This document shows, in pieces, positions 17,526 to 25,611 of a stretch of 64,000 bases of DNA. The DNA comes from Bifidobacterium pluvialisilvae. GTDB lineage: Bacteria; Actinomycetota; Actinomycetes; Actinomycetales; Bifidobacteriaceae. The position numbers and the translations under genes are program-made. The notes beneath the pieces were generated by a model. The model was not told where the DNA came from, searched no databases, and worked only from the letters and a program-made list of their open reading frames with translations. Within the stretch, counting starts at the first letter, position 1. Every line of letters starts with the position of its first letter. The stretch spans positions 124,001 to 188,000 of the forward strand of contig NZ_JAHBBI010000003.1 in NCBI RefSeq assembly GCF_019331695.1, read 5' to 3'.

Positions 17526-19268
17526 ATGCTCGAAGAACTGGAGATCCGTTCACTGGGGCCGATTCATCACGCCGTACTGCGCCCCGCAAAGGGCATGACG
17601 GCGATAACCGGCGAGACCGGCGCCGGCAAATCCATGCTGCTGAACGCCTTGCGCATGATATCCGGAGGATCGGCGGCGTCACGTCTGGTCTCGCCGGGGG
17701 AGGACGGCGCTTGGGCGCAGGGCATCTTCGCCGTCGAGGATTCCTCGCCGACGGTCGGCATCGTCCATGATGCCGGCGGCGATGTGGAGGACGGGGAGAT
17801 CTTCCTCACCCGCACGTTGCCCGCACACGGACGCTCCCGCGCCGTGCTCAACGGCCGAAGCGTGCCTCGGGCCATATTGGGCGACATCAGCGGGGAACTG
17901 GTGACCATCCACGGGCAGGCCGACCAGCTGCGCATGGCATCGGCGGCGCGACAGCGTGACTTCCTCGATCGGTACGCGCAGGACGATGGGCTATTGGACG
18001 CCTACCGAACGGCATGGCGTCATCTCAACGACGTCGACGTCAAACTCCGCAACGTGACCGAACAGGAATCGGACGCCATGCAGAAGGCCGACTACCTGCG
18101 CGAATCCATAGAACGCATCGACGGCGTGAATCCGCACGCCGGGGAGGATGACGAGCTCAAGGCGATGCGCGACCGCATCGAGAACGCCGCCGAGATCTCA
18201 CTCGGCATCGGCGGCGCGCTGGCCGCGCTCGACGGATCCCAGATGGGCGCGGACGACGCCATGGGCGCGACGGCGCTGGTCGATCAGGCCGTGCAGTCGC
18301 TGCGCGGCATCCACGTGGCCGGCAAGTACGGTGAAATCGCCGACCGACTGGCATCGTTGAACGCCGAACTCGAGGACGTGGCATTCACGCTTGGCGGCAT
18401 GGCCGACGGCGGGGAGGAACCGCAGAACCTTGACGAGATCAATGAACGCATCCACGACCTCGACGAACTGACCCGACGCTGGGGGCCGACGATCCAGGAC
18501 GTGCTCGACTGGCGTGAACAGGCCGGTTACGACCTCGAGGACCTCGATGCCTCGCCGGAACGCGTCGAGCAGCTCCGAGGCGAACGTGAAACCGCCTACG
18601 AGTCCGCGCTCGCCGCCGCGGATGCGCTGCATGAGGCACGTGTGGCCGCCGCGGGCGAACTCGCCTCCCGCGTGACCGGGGAGCTCGCGTCGTTGGCGAT
18701 GTCCGGCGCCGCACTGGACATCGACGTGCGGGCACGCGAACGTTCCGGTCATGATGGTCCCGGGGATTTTGGGCCGCTGGACGCCAGCGGGCGCGACGAC
18801 ATCCGTTTTCTGTTTACGCCGTTCCCCGGTTCGCCGCAGCTGCCGATGGGCAAAAGCGCGTCGGGCGGCGAGCTCAGCCGACTGATGCTGGCGCTTGAGC
18901 TCGTGGCCGCGGACCGTGGCATGAACGGCGGAGGCGACTTCGCCATGACGTTCGTGTTCGACGAGGTGGACGCCGGCGTCGGCGGCAAGACCGCCGTTGA
19001 ACTCGGCCGGCGGCTGGCGCAGCTCGCCCGTCACGCGCAGGTGGTGGTCGTCACCCATCTGGCGCAGGTGGCGTCGTGGGCGAACGCGCAATTCGTCGTC
19101 TCCAAGACCGTGGAGGCGAACGGCGGCGAAGACGACGGGGCGACCACCACGGTCACCGAGGTCCGCGGCGACGCACGCGAGCGCGAGATCGCCCGCATGC
19201 TTGCCGGCAGCGAATCGGAGACCTCGCTCGTCCACGCCCGCGAGCTCCTCAAATCCTCCACCCTCTAG
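17526..19268 (+). CDS. recN: DNA repair protein RecN
   Basis: SMC-like ATPase that acts at double-strand breaks. The 580-residue product has Walker [15 protein letters not shown] near residue 28, a central coiled-coil region, the ABC signature [15 protein letters not shown] and Walker [14 protein letters not shown] near 475, then [12 protein letters not shown]. The start ATG is followed by [12 protein letters not shown], the normal N-terminus. Length is normal. Gene order nadK-recN suggests one operon; a large inverted-repeat element lies just after the stop. Confidence 0.96.
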   Translation: MLEELEIRSLGPIHHAVLRPAKGMTAITGETGAGKSMLLNALRMISGGSAASRLVSPGEDGAWAQGIFAVEDSSPTVGIVHDAGGDVEDGEIFLTRTLPAHGRSRAVLNGRSVPRAILGDISGELVTIHGQADQLRMASAARQRDFLDRYAQDDGLLDAYRTAWRHLNDVDVKLRNVTEQESDAMQKADYLRESIERIDGVNPHAGEDDELKAMRDRIENAAEISLGIGGALAALDGSQMGADDAMGATALVDQAVQSLRGIHVAGKYGEIADRLASLNAELEDVAFTLGGMADGGEEPQNLDEINERIHDLDELTRRWGPTIQDVLDWREQAGYDLEDLDASPERVEQLRGERETAYESALAAADALHEARVAAAGELASRVTGELASLAMSGAALDIDVRARERSGHDGPGDFGPLDASGRDDIRFLFTPFPGSPQLPMGKSASGGELSRLMLALELVAADRGMNGGGDFAMTFVFDEVDAGVGGKTAVELGRRLAQLARHAQVVVVTHLAQVASWANAQFVVSKTVEANGGEDDGATTTVTEVRGDAREREIARMLAGSESETSLVHARELLKSSTL

Positions 19269-19322
19269 AGGCCGTCGGGGCAGTTTCGGATTCGCACCCG
19301 CCGAGATGCCGAATGCTTGATC

Positions 19323-19418
19323 GGGCTTTGGGATATGGGTATCCGACCGTAAGCTTGGGAGGCGCAGCCTCCCGGCCGAACGGCCTTGAGTGTGTCGGAT
19401 ACCCATATCCCAAAGCCC
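19323..19418. repeat. 96-bp structured element with 25-bp perfect arms
   Basis: Arms at 19323-19347 and 19394-19418 are exact reverse complements (25 of 25). The 46-nt centre contains two more hairpins: GGGAGGC-GCA-GCCTCCC and GGCC-GAAC-GGCC. Transcribed, it would fold into a three-way cloverleaf-like structure. It separates recN from thiD. There is no T-run after either arm, no flanking target duplication and no second copy in the window. It may act as a terminator or RNA stabiliser, or be a small non-autonomous repeat. Confidence 0.8.
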
Positions 19419-19472
19419 ACACCCGGTTGAACTATCATCGAATCACCATCAATCACCATGAAGGAAACCACT

Positions 19473-20297
19473 ATGACAACCCTCACCCCGACCCTCACCA
19501 TCGCCGGATCCGACTGCTCCGGCGGCGCCGGCATCCAGGCCGACCTCAAGACCATGAGCGCCAACGGCTGCTTCGCCATGTCGGTCATCACGTCCGTGGT
19601 CGCCGAGAACACGGCCCGTGTGATCTCCGTGCTCGACGTGGACCCGAAGATCATCGCCGACCAGATCGACGCCGTCTTCGAGGACATCCGTCCCAAGGCG
19701 GTGAAGGTCGGCATGCTCGACAATCCCGACATCATGCGGGTCGTGGCCGATAAGCTCGTCGAATACCAGGCCGAGAACGTGGTCATCGACCCGGTCATGT
19801 ACGCGAAGAACGGCGCCCCGCTCATGGACCCCAACTGCATCGACTCGCTTATCGACATCGTCATTCCGCACGCCGACGTGCTCACTCCCAACATTCCCGA
19901 GGCCGAATGCATCTCCGGGCTGAAGATCACGGACCTTGACGGCCAGAAGGCGGCGGCCAAGGCCATCCAGGAGATGGGCTGCACGTCCGCGCTGGTCAAG
20001 GGAGGCCATGCCACGGGCGACGCCATCGACGTGCTGTACGACGGCACGGAATTCTACGAATTCTCCGCCAAACGCATCGACACGAAGAACACGCACGGCA
20101 CCGGCTGCACGTATTCCTCGGCCATCGCCGCCAACCTGGCGCTTGGCCACCCGTTCCACGAGGCCATCGGCAGGGCGAAGAAGTACGTGACCATGGCCAT
20201 CGAGCACTCGCTGGAGCTGGGCCATGGCAATGGTCCGACCAACCATTTCTGGGACCTGTACGCCCACGGTCTCGAAGGTTTCGACGCCAATGCCTGA
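19473..20297 (+). CDS. thiD: Hydroxymethylpyrimidine/phosphomethylpyrimidine kinase
   Basis: Ribokinase-fold kinase that phosphorylates HMP and HMP phosphate in thiamine synthesis; some relatives also act on pyridoxal. The 274-residue protein has [19 protein letters not shown] at the start, GMLDNPDI, the [11 protein letters not shown] motif and the catalytic [13 protein letters not shown] near residue 210. The frame opens at ATG 19458, but AAGGAAA lies properly only for ATG 19473. No thiamine riboswitch or other thi gene is visible, so it may serve salvage. It overlaps the following HAD gene by 8 bp. Confidence 0.88.
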   Translation: MTTLTPTLTIAGSDCSGGAGIQADLKTMSANGCFAMSVITSVVAENTARVISVLDVDPKIIADQIDAVFEDIRPKAVKVGMLDNPDIMRVVADKLVEYQAENVVIDPVMYAKNGAPLMDPNCIDSLIDIVIPHADVLTPNIPEAECISGLKITDLDGQKAAAKAIQEMGCTSALVKGGHATGDAIDVLYDGTEFYEFSAKRIDTKNTHGTGCTYSSAIAANLALGHPFHEAIGRAKKYVTMAIEHSLELGHGNGPTNHFWDLYAHGLEGFDANA

Positions 20298-20973
20298 CGC
20301 CATCCCCGACGACGGCATGCCGAACGCCGGCAAGGGCGCTATCTTCGACCTCGACGGCACGCTGCTCGACTCGATGCACGTGTGGACGGACGTCGACAAC
20401 GAGTTTCTGCATTCCCGCGGCTTCGACGTGCCGCGGGACTACGCCGACTCCATCGCCCATATGTCGTTCGACGGCTGCGCGCGCTACACCATCGAACGGT
20501 TCGGTCTGCCGGACACCCCCGAGGAGCTGATGGACGAGTGGAATCGCATGGCGTTCGAGGCGTATTCGACCACCGTGCCGCTCAAGCCCCATGCGGGGGA
20601 GTATCTGCGCCATCTCAAAGCCACGGGCACGAGACTCGCCGTGGCCACGAGCCTGCCGCCGAACTTCCGCGAACCCGTGTTGCGCCGGCTTGGCGTGTTC
20701 GACCTGTTCGACGCGTTGTGTAGCGTCGACGACGTCGGGCACGTCTCCAAGGACCATCCCGACGTGTACCTGTATGCGGCCGAACGCATCGGCGTGGAGC
20801 CGCATGACTGCACGGTGTTCGAGGACATCCTCGTCGGCATCCGGGCGGTCAAGTCCGTCGGCATGACGGCGTGGGCCATGTACGACGCGTCGTCGGCGAC
20901 CCACTGGCCGCAGATTCGCAAGGTCGCCGACGGCGTCATGCATGATTTCGACGAGGCGCCGCGAACGTTGTAG
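20290..20973 (+). CDS. HAD-superfamily (subfamily IA) phosphatase
   Basis: 227 residues with the four HAD motifs: FDLDGTLLDS near residue 19, TSLPP with the motif II Ser/Thr, the lysine in VSKDHPDVYLYA, and VFEDILVGIRA. A helical cap follows motif I, as in beta-phosphoglucomutase-like phosphatases. The start ATG at 20290 overlaps the end of thiD; the frame further upstream is inside thiD. Coupling with thiD suggests a phosphate ester of vitamin metabolism as substrate, but a general sugar-phosphate phosphatase is just as possible. Confidence 0.85.
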   Translation: MPDAIPDDGMPNAGKGAIFDLDGTLLDSMHVWTDVDNEFLHSRGFDVPRDYADSIAHMSFDGCARYTIERFGLPDTPEELMDEWNRMAFEAYSTTVPLKPHAGEYLRHLKATGTRLAVATSLPPNFREPVLRRLGVFDLFDALCSVDDVGHVSKDHPDVYLYAAERIGVEPHDCTVFEDILVGIRAVKSVGMTAWAMYDASSATHWPQIRKVADGVMHDFDEAPRTL

Positions 20974-21072
20974 AAACTCACCGGAGCGACCGCAGAACAC
21001 GGCAGGACCTATCCGCCGGACCTGCATGGATGGCGACTACCGCATGCAGCGATGGTGAAAGAAGGAATGGTG

Positions 21073-21780
21073 CTAGGCTGCCGACGTCGGTTTCATCGGC
21101 ACGAGTGGGGCCAGCGTATTCGGATGCCGCCTGCGGCAGTTGGCCACGCTGATCGCCGCGGCGAGCAGCCCGAAGGCCAGCATGATCATCAGCGCCGCCC
21201 AATAGGGGACGAACATGAACAGGATCATGAACGCGAACACCGGAATCAGGGTGACGAGGACCATGAGGTGCAAGGCGCCCACCGTGTGCGCCCGCGTGGC
21301 CAGCAGGATCTGCTGATTGACGAACGTCAGCAGCACGGCGGAGCCCATGGCGTAGGCGGTCGGCACCGAGAACGCTTCGGAAAGCGGAAGTACACCGACC
21401 CACAGGCAGTAGGCGGCCATCGGCAGGAACAGCATGACGGCCACGCCCATCGGCATCACGCTTTTCGCCATGAAATATCCGACCATCGAACGGTCCGAAC
21501 AGCGTACGGTTTCGATGGCGCCGTCATCCCGCAGCATGCCGTTGAGACCACCGGCCGCCGTATCGGTGTTCGGGTACGACAGTCCCGCGGTCAGCACCGG
21601 CGGAACATAGGCGATGCACGGTCCCAGCAGCATCAGGACCACATCCCCATACCCGCTGCCGAGCGTGGAGCAGAGCATCGACGCTCCGACGACATAGAAC
21701 ACCGCCACGCCGCCGATCACCACCCAGAACAATGGGGTGCGTCGACACAGGAGCCAGTCCTTCCAGATCACGGCATTCAT
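21073..21780 (-). CDS. ABC-2 type exporter permease
   Basis: 235 residues with six hydrophobic helices (about 17-38, 46-70, 105-135, 143-165, 170-192, 196-216) and short loops, typical of small ABC-2 permeases. The start MNAVIWKDWLL resembles that of the neighbouring fusion protein (MKAILYQDLIR), so the two membrane halves are probably paralogues. AAAGGAC lies 9 nt before the ATG; the frame is open beyond it but inside the upstream gene. It follows the ATPase gene after 22 bp. Substrate unknown; drug or peptide export is typical of such operons. Confidence 0.82.
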   Translation of the reverse strand: MNAVIWKDWLLCRRTPLFWVVIGGVAVFYVVGASMLCSTLGSGYGDVVLMLLGPCIAYVPPVLTAGLSYPNTDTAAGGLNGMLRDDGAIETVRCSDRSMVGYFMAKSVMPMGVAVMLFLPMAAYCLWVGVLPLSEAFSVPTAYAMGSAVLLTFVNQQILLATRAHTVGALHLMVLVTLIPVFAFMILFMFVPYWAALMIMLAFGLLAAAISVANCRRRHPNTLAPLVPMKPTSAA

Positions 21781-21802
21781 GATGATTCGTCCTTTCCTTC
21801 CT

Positions 21803-23080
21803 TTAGTGGGAGCCGATGCCGAAATCGACGTCGTTCCGTTCCCGGCCGAGCGTTGCGGCCTGTCGGAACGACTCGTAGTCGGCATAGTCCGCGATTCGGT
21901 GGTCCCCGACGATCCGGCGATCATCCAGCATGACCACGCGGTCGGCCACCTCCCAGCAGTATTCGAGGTCATGCGTGATGGTCATGATCGTGCGGCCGTC
22001 GGCCTTCAGCTGCCGCATGAGTTCGATGAGCAGCTGCCGTGTGACCGGGTCCACGGCGTTGGTCGGTTCGTCGAGCATGATCAGATGAGGGTCGAACAGC
22101 AGACCGGCCACGATGCCTGCACGCTTGCATAATCCGCCGGACAGCTCCTTCACCTTCTTGTCGAGATGCTCGCCGAGTTCGAACGCCCTTACCATCGGCA
22201 GGTCCTCGAGATGGTCGAGGTCGATCGGATGCGGGCGGTCGTGCGTGGCATACAGCATCGCACGGAAGCGGATGTTCTCCCGCACGGTCATGTCGCGGGT
22301 CAGGTTCCCGGAATCGGTGAGCTGGAACACGTTGCGCATCGATCCGAAGACGTCGGCGTTGATGATCGCGCGGCCGGACTGTGGTCTCAGCGTGCCGGTG
22401 ATTACGCCGAACAGGGTGGTCTTGCCCACGCCGTTGTAGCCGAGTATGCCGATCGACTGGCCTTTCGGCACGTCGAGGTCGATATGTTCGAGCACCGGCC
22501 TGTTCCGACGGTACCCGAAGGACACGTCCCGTACGGAGACCGCGATCGGGGTCGCGATGGTCGTATGCCGAGTGGTGACGGATCCGGATATGGTGGTCGT
22601 GGTCATGAGCATTGCCTTTCCCTTGAAGAACATGGACCAGGAGTAGAGCATGAGCGCCGGCATCAACGGTTCGAGGATGATCAGCGGACCGGCCGATCCG
22701 ACGAACGGTCCGTGCAGGACGGGGACGAGCGCGTGGAAACCGAGGATGACGGCATAACCCAGCACGGCCGGCGGAATGATTGCGATGATGAACCGTGCGA
22801 GCGGATACTGCCAGCGGGGCCGGCCGCTCGACAGGAACATGGCGATCGTGCCGTTGACGAGATCGGTTCGGATCAGTTCGAAGGCGCAGGTCGGGGTGAC
22901 CGTCATGATCAGACAGATCAGCGAACCCTGCAGCATGGTGGAGGCCATGCGGGGCGTGGGGTCGACGATGGCGGTGAGGGCCAGCATCGCCGCGGACAGG
23001 ACGATCCCGATGATCAGCAGCACCAGCATCGGCGTATTGCGTTTGAGCCGGATCAGATCCTGATAAAGAATGGCTTTCAT
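21803..23080 (-). CDS. Fused half permease and ABC ATPase
   Basis: 425 residues in one frame. Residues 1-158 are a permease-like part with only about four helices (18-38, 46-70, 92-122, 128-152); residues 159-425 are a complete ABC ATPase with Walker A GYNGVGKTT at 214-222, signature LSGGLCKRAG, Walker B LIMLDEP and the switch THD. The full-length paralogue next door has six helices, so the last two are missing here. An internal ATG at 22606 (MTTTT), with AAGGGAAAGG upstream, could still give a free ATPase. This looks like an in-frame deletion joining two once-separate genes, or a sequencing join; ATPase function looks intact. Confidence 0.8.
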   Translation of the reverse strand: MKAILYQDLIRLKRNTPMLVLLIIGIVLSAAMLALTAIVDPTPRMASTMLQGSLICLIMTVTPTCAFELIRTDLVNGTIAMFLSSGRPRWQYPLARFIIAIIPPAVLGYAVILGFHALVPVLHGPFVGSAGPLIILEPLMPALMLYSWSMFFKGKAMLMTTTTISGSVTTRHTTIATPIAVSVRDVSFGYRRNRPVLEHIDLDVPKGQSIGILGYNGVGKTTLFGVITGTLRPQSGRAIINADVFGSMRNVFQLTDSGNLTRDMTVRENIRFRAMLYATHDRPHPIDLDHLEDLPMVRAFELGEHLDKKVKELSGGLCKRAGIVAGLLFDPHLIMLDEPTNAVDPVTRQLLIELMRQLKADGRTIMTITHDLEYCWEVADRVVMLDDRRIVGDHRIADYADYESFRQAATLGRERNDVDFGIGSH

Positions 23081-23211
23081 GATTGCCTCGTGGATTGGTG
23101 ATGGGAAGCGGATGATGGCGGAAGAACGTATGAGTGGGCGGATTCGGGTATGCTGACGCGCGGCCCGATGCGGTCGGGTCGAATCGGTGGTCGGCGGGCT
23201 GCCGCGATGGT

Positions 23212-23520
23212 CTATTCGCCGGCGATGATTCGCTTCAGTGCGGCAACGTGCCCCTGAAAGGCACGGAGACCGTCATCGGTGAGCTGCACCCAGGTGACCT
23301 TGTATCTCCGGCCTTCGCCGGTTTTCTTGGTGAGCGTCACGTATCCGTGGTCGGCGAGGGTTTTGAGATGTTTGGAGCAGGTGGCGTCGCTGACGTTCAG
23401 CGTGTCGCGCAGGGCATCGAATCTGAGGGTGCCGTAGGCTTCCAGCATGCCGCAGATGCGTAGGCGAATCGGCGCGTGAATGACGTCATCGAACTTCGGT
23501 TCCGGAGCGTCACTCGTCAT
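23212..23520 (-). CDS. Winged-helix transcriptional regulator (ArsR/MarR-like, small)
   Basis: 102 residues: FDDVIHAPIRLRICGMLEAY, then a helix-turn-helix with LRDTLNVSDATCSKHLKTLADHGY and a wing LTKKTGEGRRYKVTW. This is the compact 'winged helix DNA-binding' type found with ABC exporters. It overlaps the membrane-protein gene before it by 11 bp. A likely target is the pair of CTTTCC/GGAAAG palindromes upstream of the operon at 24342-24382. No metal-binding cysteines are visible; a single Cys occurs in each half. Confidence 0.82.
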   Translation of the reverse strand: MTSDAPEPKFDDVIHAPIRLRICGMLEAYGTLRFDALRDTLNVSDATCSKHLKTLADHGYVTLTKKTGEGRRYKVTWVQLTDDGLRAFQGHVAALKRIIAGE

Positions 23521-24214
23521 GCCGGCCTCCTTCGCGGGCGGACGGGGAGCCGGAACCGGGGGACGGGGTGACTGCCGGCGGGTTCGCTCCGTCGAATGCA
23601 GGGGAGGAGAGCATCCGGAAGAACAGGCGCATGTTCCATCGCAGCAGCAGATAGATCACCAGACTGCCGATCAGGGCAATCAGCGCGGCCACGGGCCATG
23701 TCCCGCCGTGATAGCCCCATGCCATGGCCAGCCAGGGGATGCCGATCTCCGCGGCGATGACGAGGACGTATGTCGTCGCATATGTCCGGCTGCGCCATGC
23801 TCTCATGGAGACTTTGCGGGAGGCCCTGCCGCCGAAATACGTCGCCATGCCGGTCCGTCGCTGATACCGCTGCATCAGCAGAAGCATGACCGCGATGGAC
23901 AGGATGGCGAAGACCAGGAACGCGAAGAGCATCGTCCAGGTCATCTCGATGTACCCGCCGAACATCAGGCCGAACGGCCAGTAGAGCATGATGACGATGA
24001 AGCCCAGCACCGCGAACGGCAGCAGCATCGCGGTGTGCCCCCGTTGCCCGCGTTGCGCCAGATTAAGGCGGTCGGCGTCGAGATCCCTCAGCGCCTGCAG
24101 TTGCCCCAGCGCGTCGATTGGAAGGTCCCGGGAGACATCGTGGCGTTCCTCCGGTTCGGGATGGAGAGGGGTGCCGCCGTCCGTGCGTCGCGGTTGTGGC
24201 GTGTCGTTCATCAT
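23510..24214 (-). CDS. Four-helix membrane protein of unknown function
   Basis: 234 residues with a charged N-terminus (about 60 residues, no signal peptide), then helices at about 64-86, 94-115, 147-170 and 173-193, and a disordered Pro/Ser/Gly tail. No family recognised. GAGGAG precedes tandem ATGs at 24214 and 24211. It is the first gene of a unit with the winged-helix regulator and, after a 130-bp gap, the ABC exporter genes. Such membrane proteins next to a small regulator often sense or are part of the export system; this is inference. Confidence 0.7.
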   Translation of the reverse strand: MMNDTPQPRRTDGGTPLHPEPEERHDVSRDLPIDALGQLQALRDLDADRLNLAQRGQRGHTAMLLPFAVLGFIVIMLYWPFGLMFGGYIEMTWTMLFAFLVFAILSIAVMLLLMQRYQRRTGMATYFGGRASRKVSMRAWRSRTYATTYVLVIAAEIGIPWLAMAWGYHGGTWPVAALIALIGSLVIYLLLRWNMRLFFRMLSSPAFDGANPPAVTPSPGSGSPSAREGGRHDE

Positions 24215-24341
24215 GTGTCTCCTCAGACGGTTGATTCACGGTTGCGCAGATCGAGGCTCGTCGTGATGAGGCGTCATGTGTGGTTACGCGTGGTCACGCG
24301 GTCACGTGGTCACGCATGACTACATGTCGGCCGGCAAACCT

Positions 24342-24382
24342 CTTTCCGTTACGGAAAGCATAACACTTTCCATCATGGAAAG
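24342..24382. promoter_or_regulatory. Two tandem 17-bp operators between divergent genes
   Basis: CTTTCCG-TTA-CGGAAAG (24342-24358) and CTTTCCA-TCA-TGGAAAG (24366-24382), both perfect 7-bp inverted repeats, centre-to-centre 24 bp. A TTATGC -10-like hexamer for the minus operon lies between them, and TATGAT (24398-24403) for the plus gene lies 15 bp after the second. A protein bound here would block both promoters. Confidence 0.7.
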
Positions 24383-24454
24383 AAGTTTGCGTGTCGCTAT
24401 GATGGCTGATGACGATTGACGAGTTCCCGACGACGGGAGGAAAGGCGGCATGGC

Positions 24455-25438
24455 ATGAGAATCGCGGCATTCGAGGTGCGGGACGACGAGCGTGAGGCAT
24501 TCGTTTCCGAGGCGGAACGGGTCGGGGTGGATGTCGATCTGCATGAGGAGCCGCTGACGATGGGGAACGTGAGACTGGCCGATGGCTGTGACGGCGTAAG
24601 CATACTGGGACAGAGTCATTGCGACGCCGGACTGCTGGATTCGCTGGCTGAACGTGGTGTGACTGTGGTGGCCACACGCACCATCGGCTACAACCACATC
24701 GACCTCGATGCGGCGAAACGTCTCGGCATCGCCGTGCTCAACGCCGACTATGCTCCCAATGGCGTGGCGGAATACACGGTGATGTTCATCCTGCTGGTGC
24801 TGCGCAACTACAAGCCGGCCCTATGGCGAGGACAGGTCTATGACTTCTCTCTCCAGGGACTGCAGGGGCGCGAACTGCGCAATCTTACGGTCGGCGTGAT
24901 GGGCACCGGCCGCATCGGCGCCACGGTGATCCGGTGCCTCACCGGCTTCGGCTGCAGGATCCTCGCCTACGACCCGCATCCGAAGGCCGAAGTGGCCGAG
25001 CACGCCGAATACGTCGACCTTGACACCCTGTATGCGAACAGCGACGTGATCACCCTGCACATGCCGCTGCTGGACTCCACATACCACATCATCGACCGCG
25101 AATCCATCGCGAGGATGAAGGACGGCGTGGTGCTCGTCAACTGCGCGCGAGGTGAACTCATGGACCTCGACGCGCTCATCGACAACATCGAGGCCGAGAA
25201 GATCGGCGGCCTCGGACTCGACACCGTGGAGACCGAGGGCGACCTCATCCACCGCGACCGCAGGACCGACATCCTCACCAACCGCGGCATCGCGTACCTG
25301 CGGCAGTTCCCCAACGTGGTGATGACGCAGCATATGGCGTTCTACACCGACGCCGCCGTGCACAGCATGGTCTCCTGCTCGGTCGACGGCATCCGCGCCG
25401 TGCTGACCGACGGCGACTTCCGTACGCGGCTGGTGTGA
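24455..25438 (+). CDS. D-isomer-specific 2-hydroxyacid dehydrogenase (D-lactate dehydrogenase/VanH-like)
   Basis: NAD-dependent reduction of 2-oxo acids to D-2-hydroxy acids. The 327-residue product shows TRTIGYNHIDLDAAKR, the nucleotide loop GVMGTGRIGATV near residue 150, NCARGELMD with the catalytic Arg, ETEGD with the Glu, and QHMAFYTD with the proton-donating His. AAAGGCGG lies before the ATG. Bifidobacteria mainly make L-lactate, so the physiological substrate may be another 2-oxo acid or a minor D-lactate route. It is divergent from the membrane-protein/regulator operon and shares the double operator with it. Confidence 0.88.
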   Translation: MRIAAFEVRDDEREAFVSEAERVGVDVDLHEEPLTMGNVRLADGCDGVSILGQSHCDAGLLDSLAERGVTVVATRTIGYNHIDLDAAKRLGIAVLNADYAPNGVAEYTVMFILLVLRNYKPALWRGQVYDFSLQGLQGRELRNLTVGVMGTGRIGATVIRCLTGFGCRILAYDPHPKAEVAEHAEYVDLDTLYANSDVITLHMPLLDSTYHIIDRESIARMKDGVVLVNCARGELMDLDALIDNIEAEKIGGLGLDTVETEGDLIHRDRRTDILTNRGIAYLRQFPNVVMTQHMAFYTDAAVHSMVSCSVDGIRAVLTDGDFRTRLV

Positions 25439-25470
25439 TCGCCGCGTACGGCGAATCAGCTGCGCCTCTG

Positions 25471-25578
25471 TCATCCTGAGCGAGCGAAGCGAGTCGAAGG
25501 ATCTTCACCCGTATCGGTCAAGATCCTTCGACTCCGGGCTGTGCCCTCCGCTCAGGATGACGGTGGAGGGCACAGCCC
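25471..25578. repeat. Complex inverted repeat between convergent genes
   Basis: Outer arms TCATCCTGAGCG (25471-25482) and CGCTCAGGATGA (25549-25560), inner arms AGTCGAAGGATCTT and AAGATCCTTCGACT. A competing perfect 14-bp stem, GGGCTGTGCCCTCC (25536) with GGAGGGCACAGCCC (25565), uses part of the same bases. The CATCCTGAGCGA..CGAAGGATC core is a sequence I recall as widely dispersed in bacterial genomes. Placed between the ends of the dehydrogenase gene and thrC, it can serve as a two-way terminator. Confidence 0.7.
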
Positions 25579-25611
25579 GCCGCTCGTTCGGGACGACAAT
25601 ATGGAATTCGA

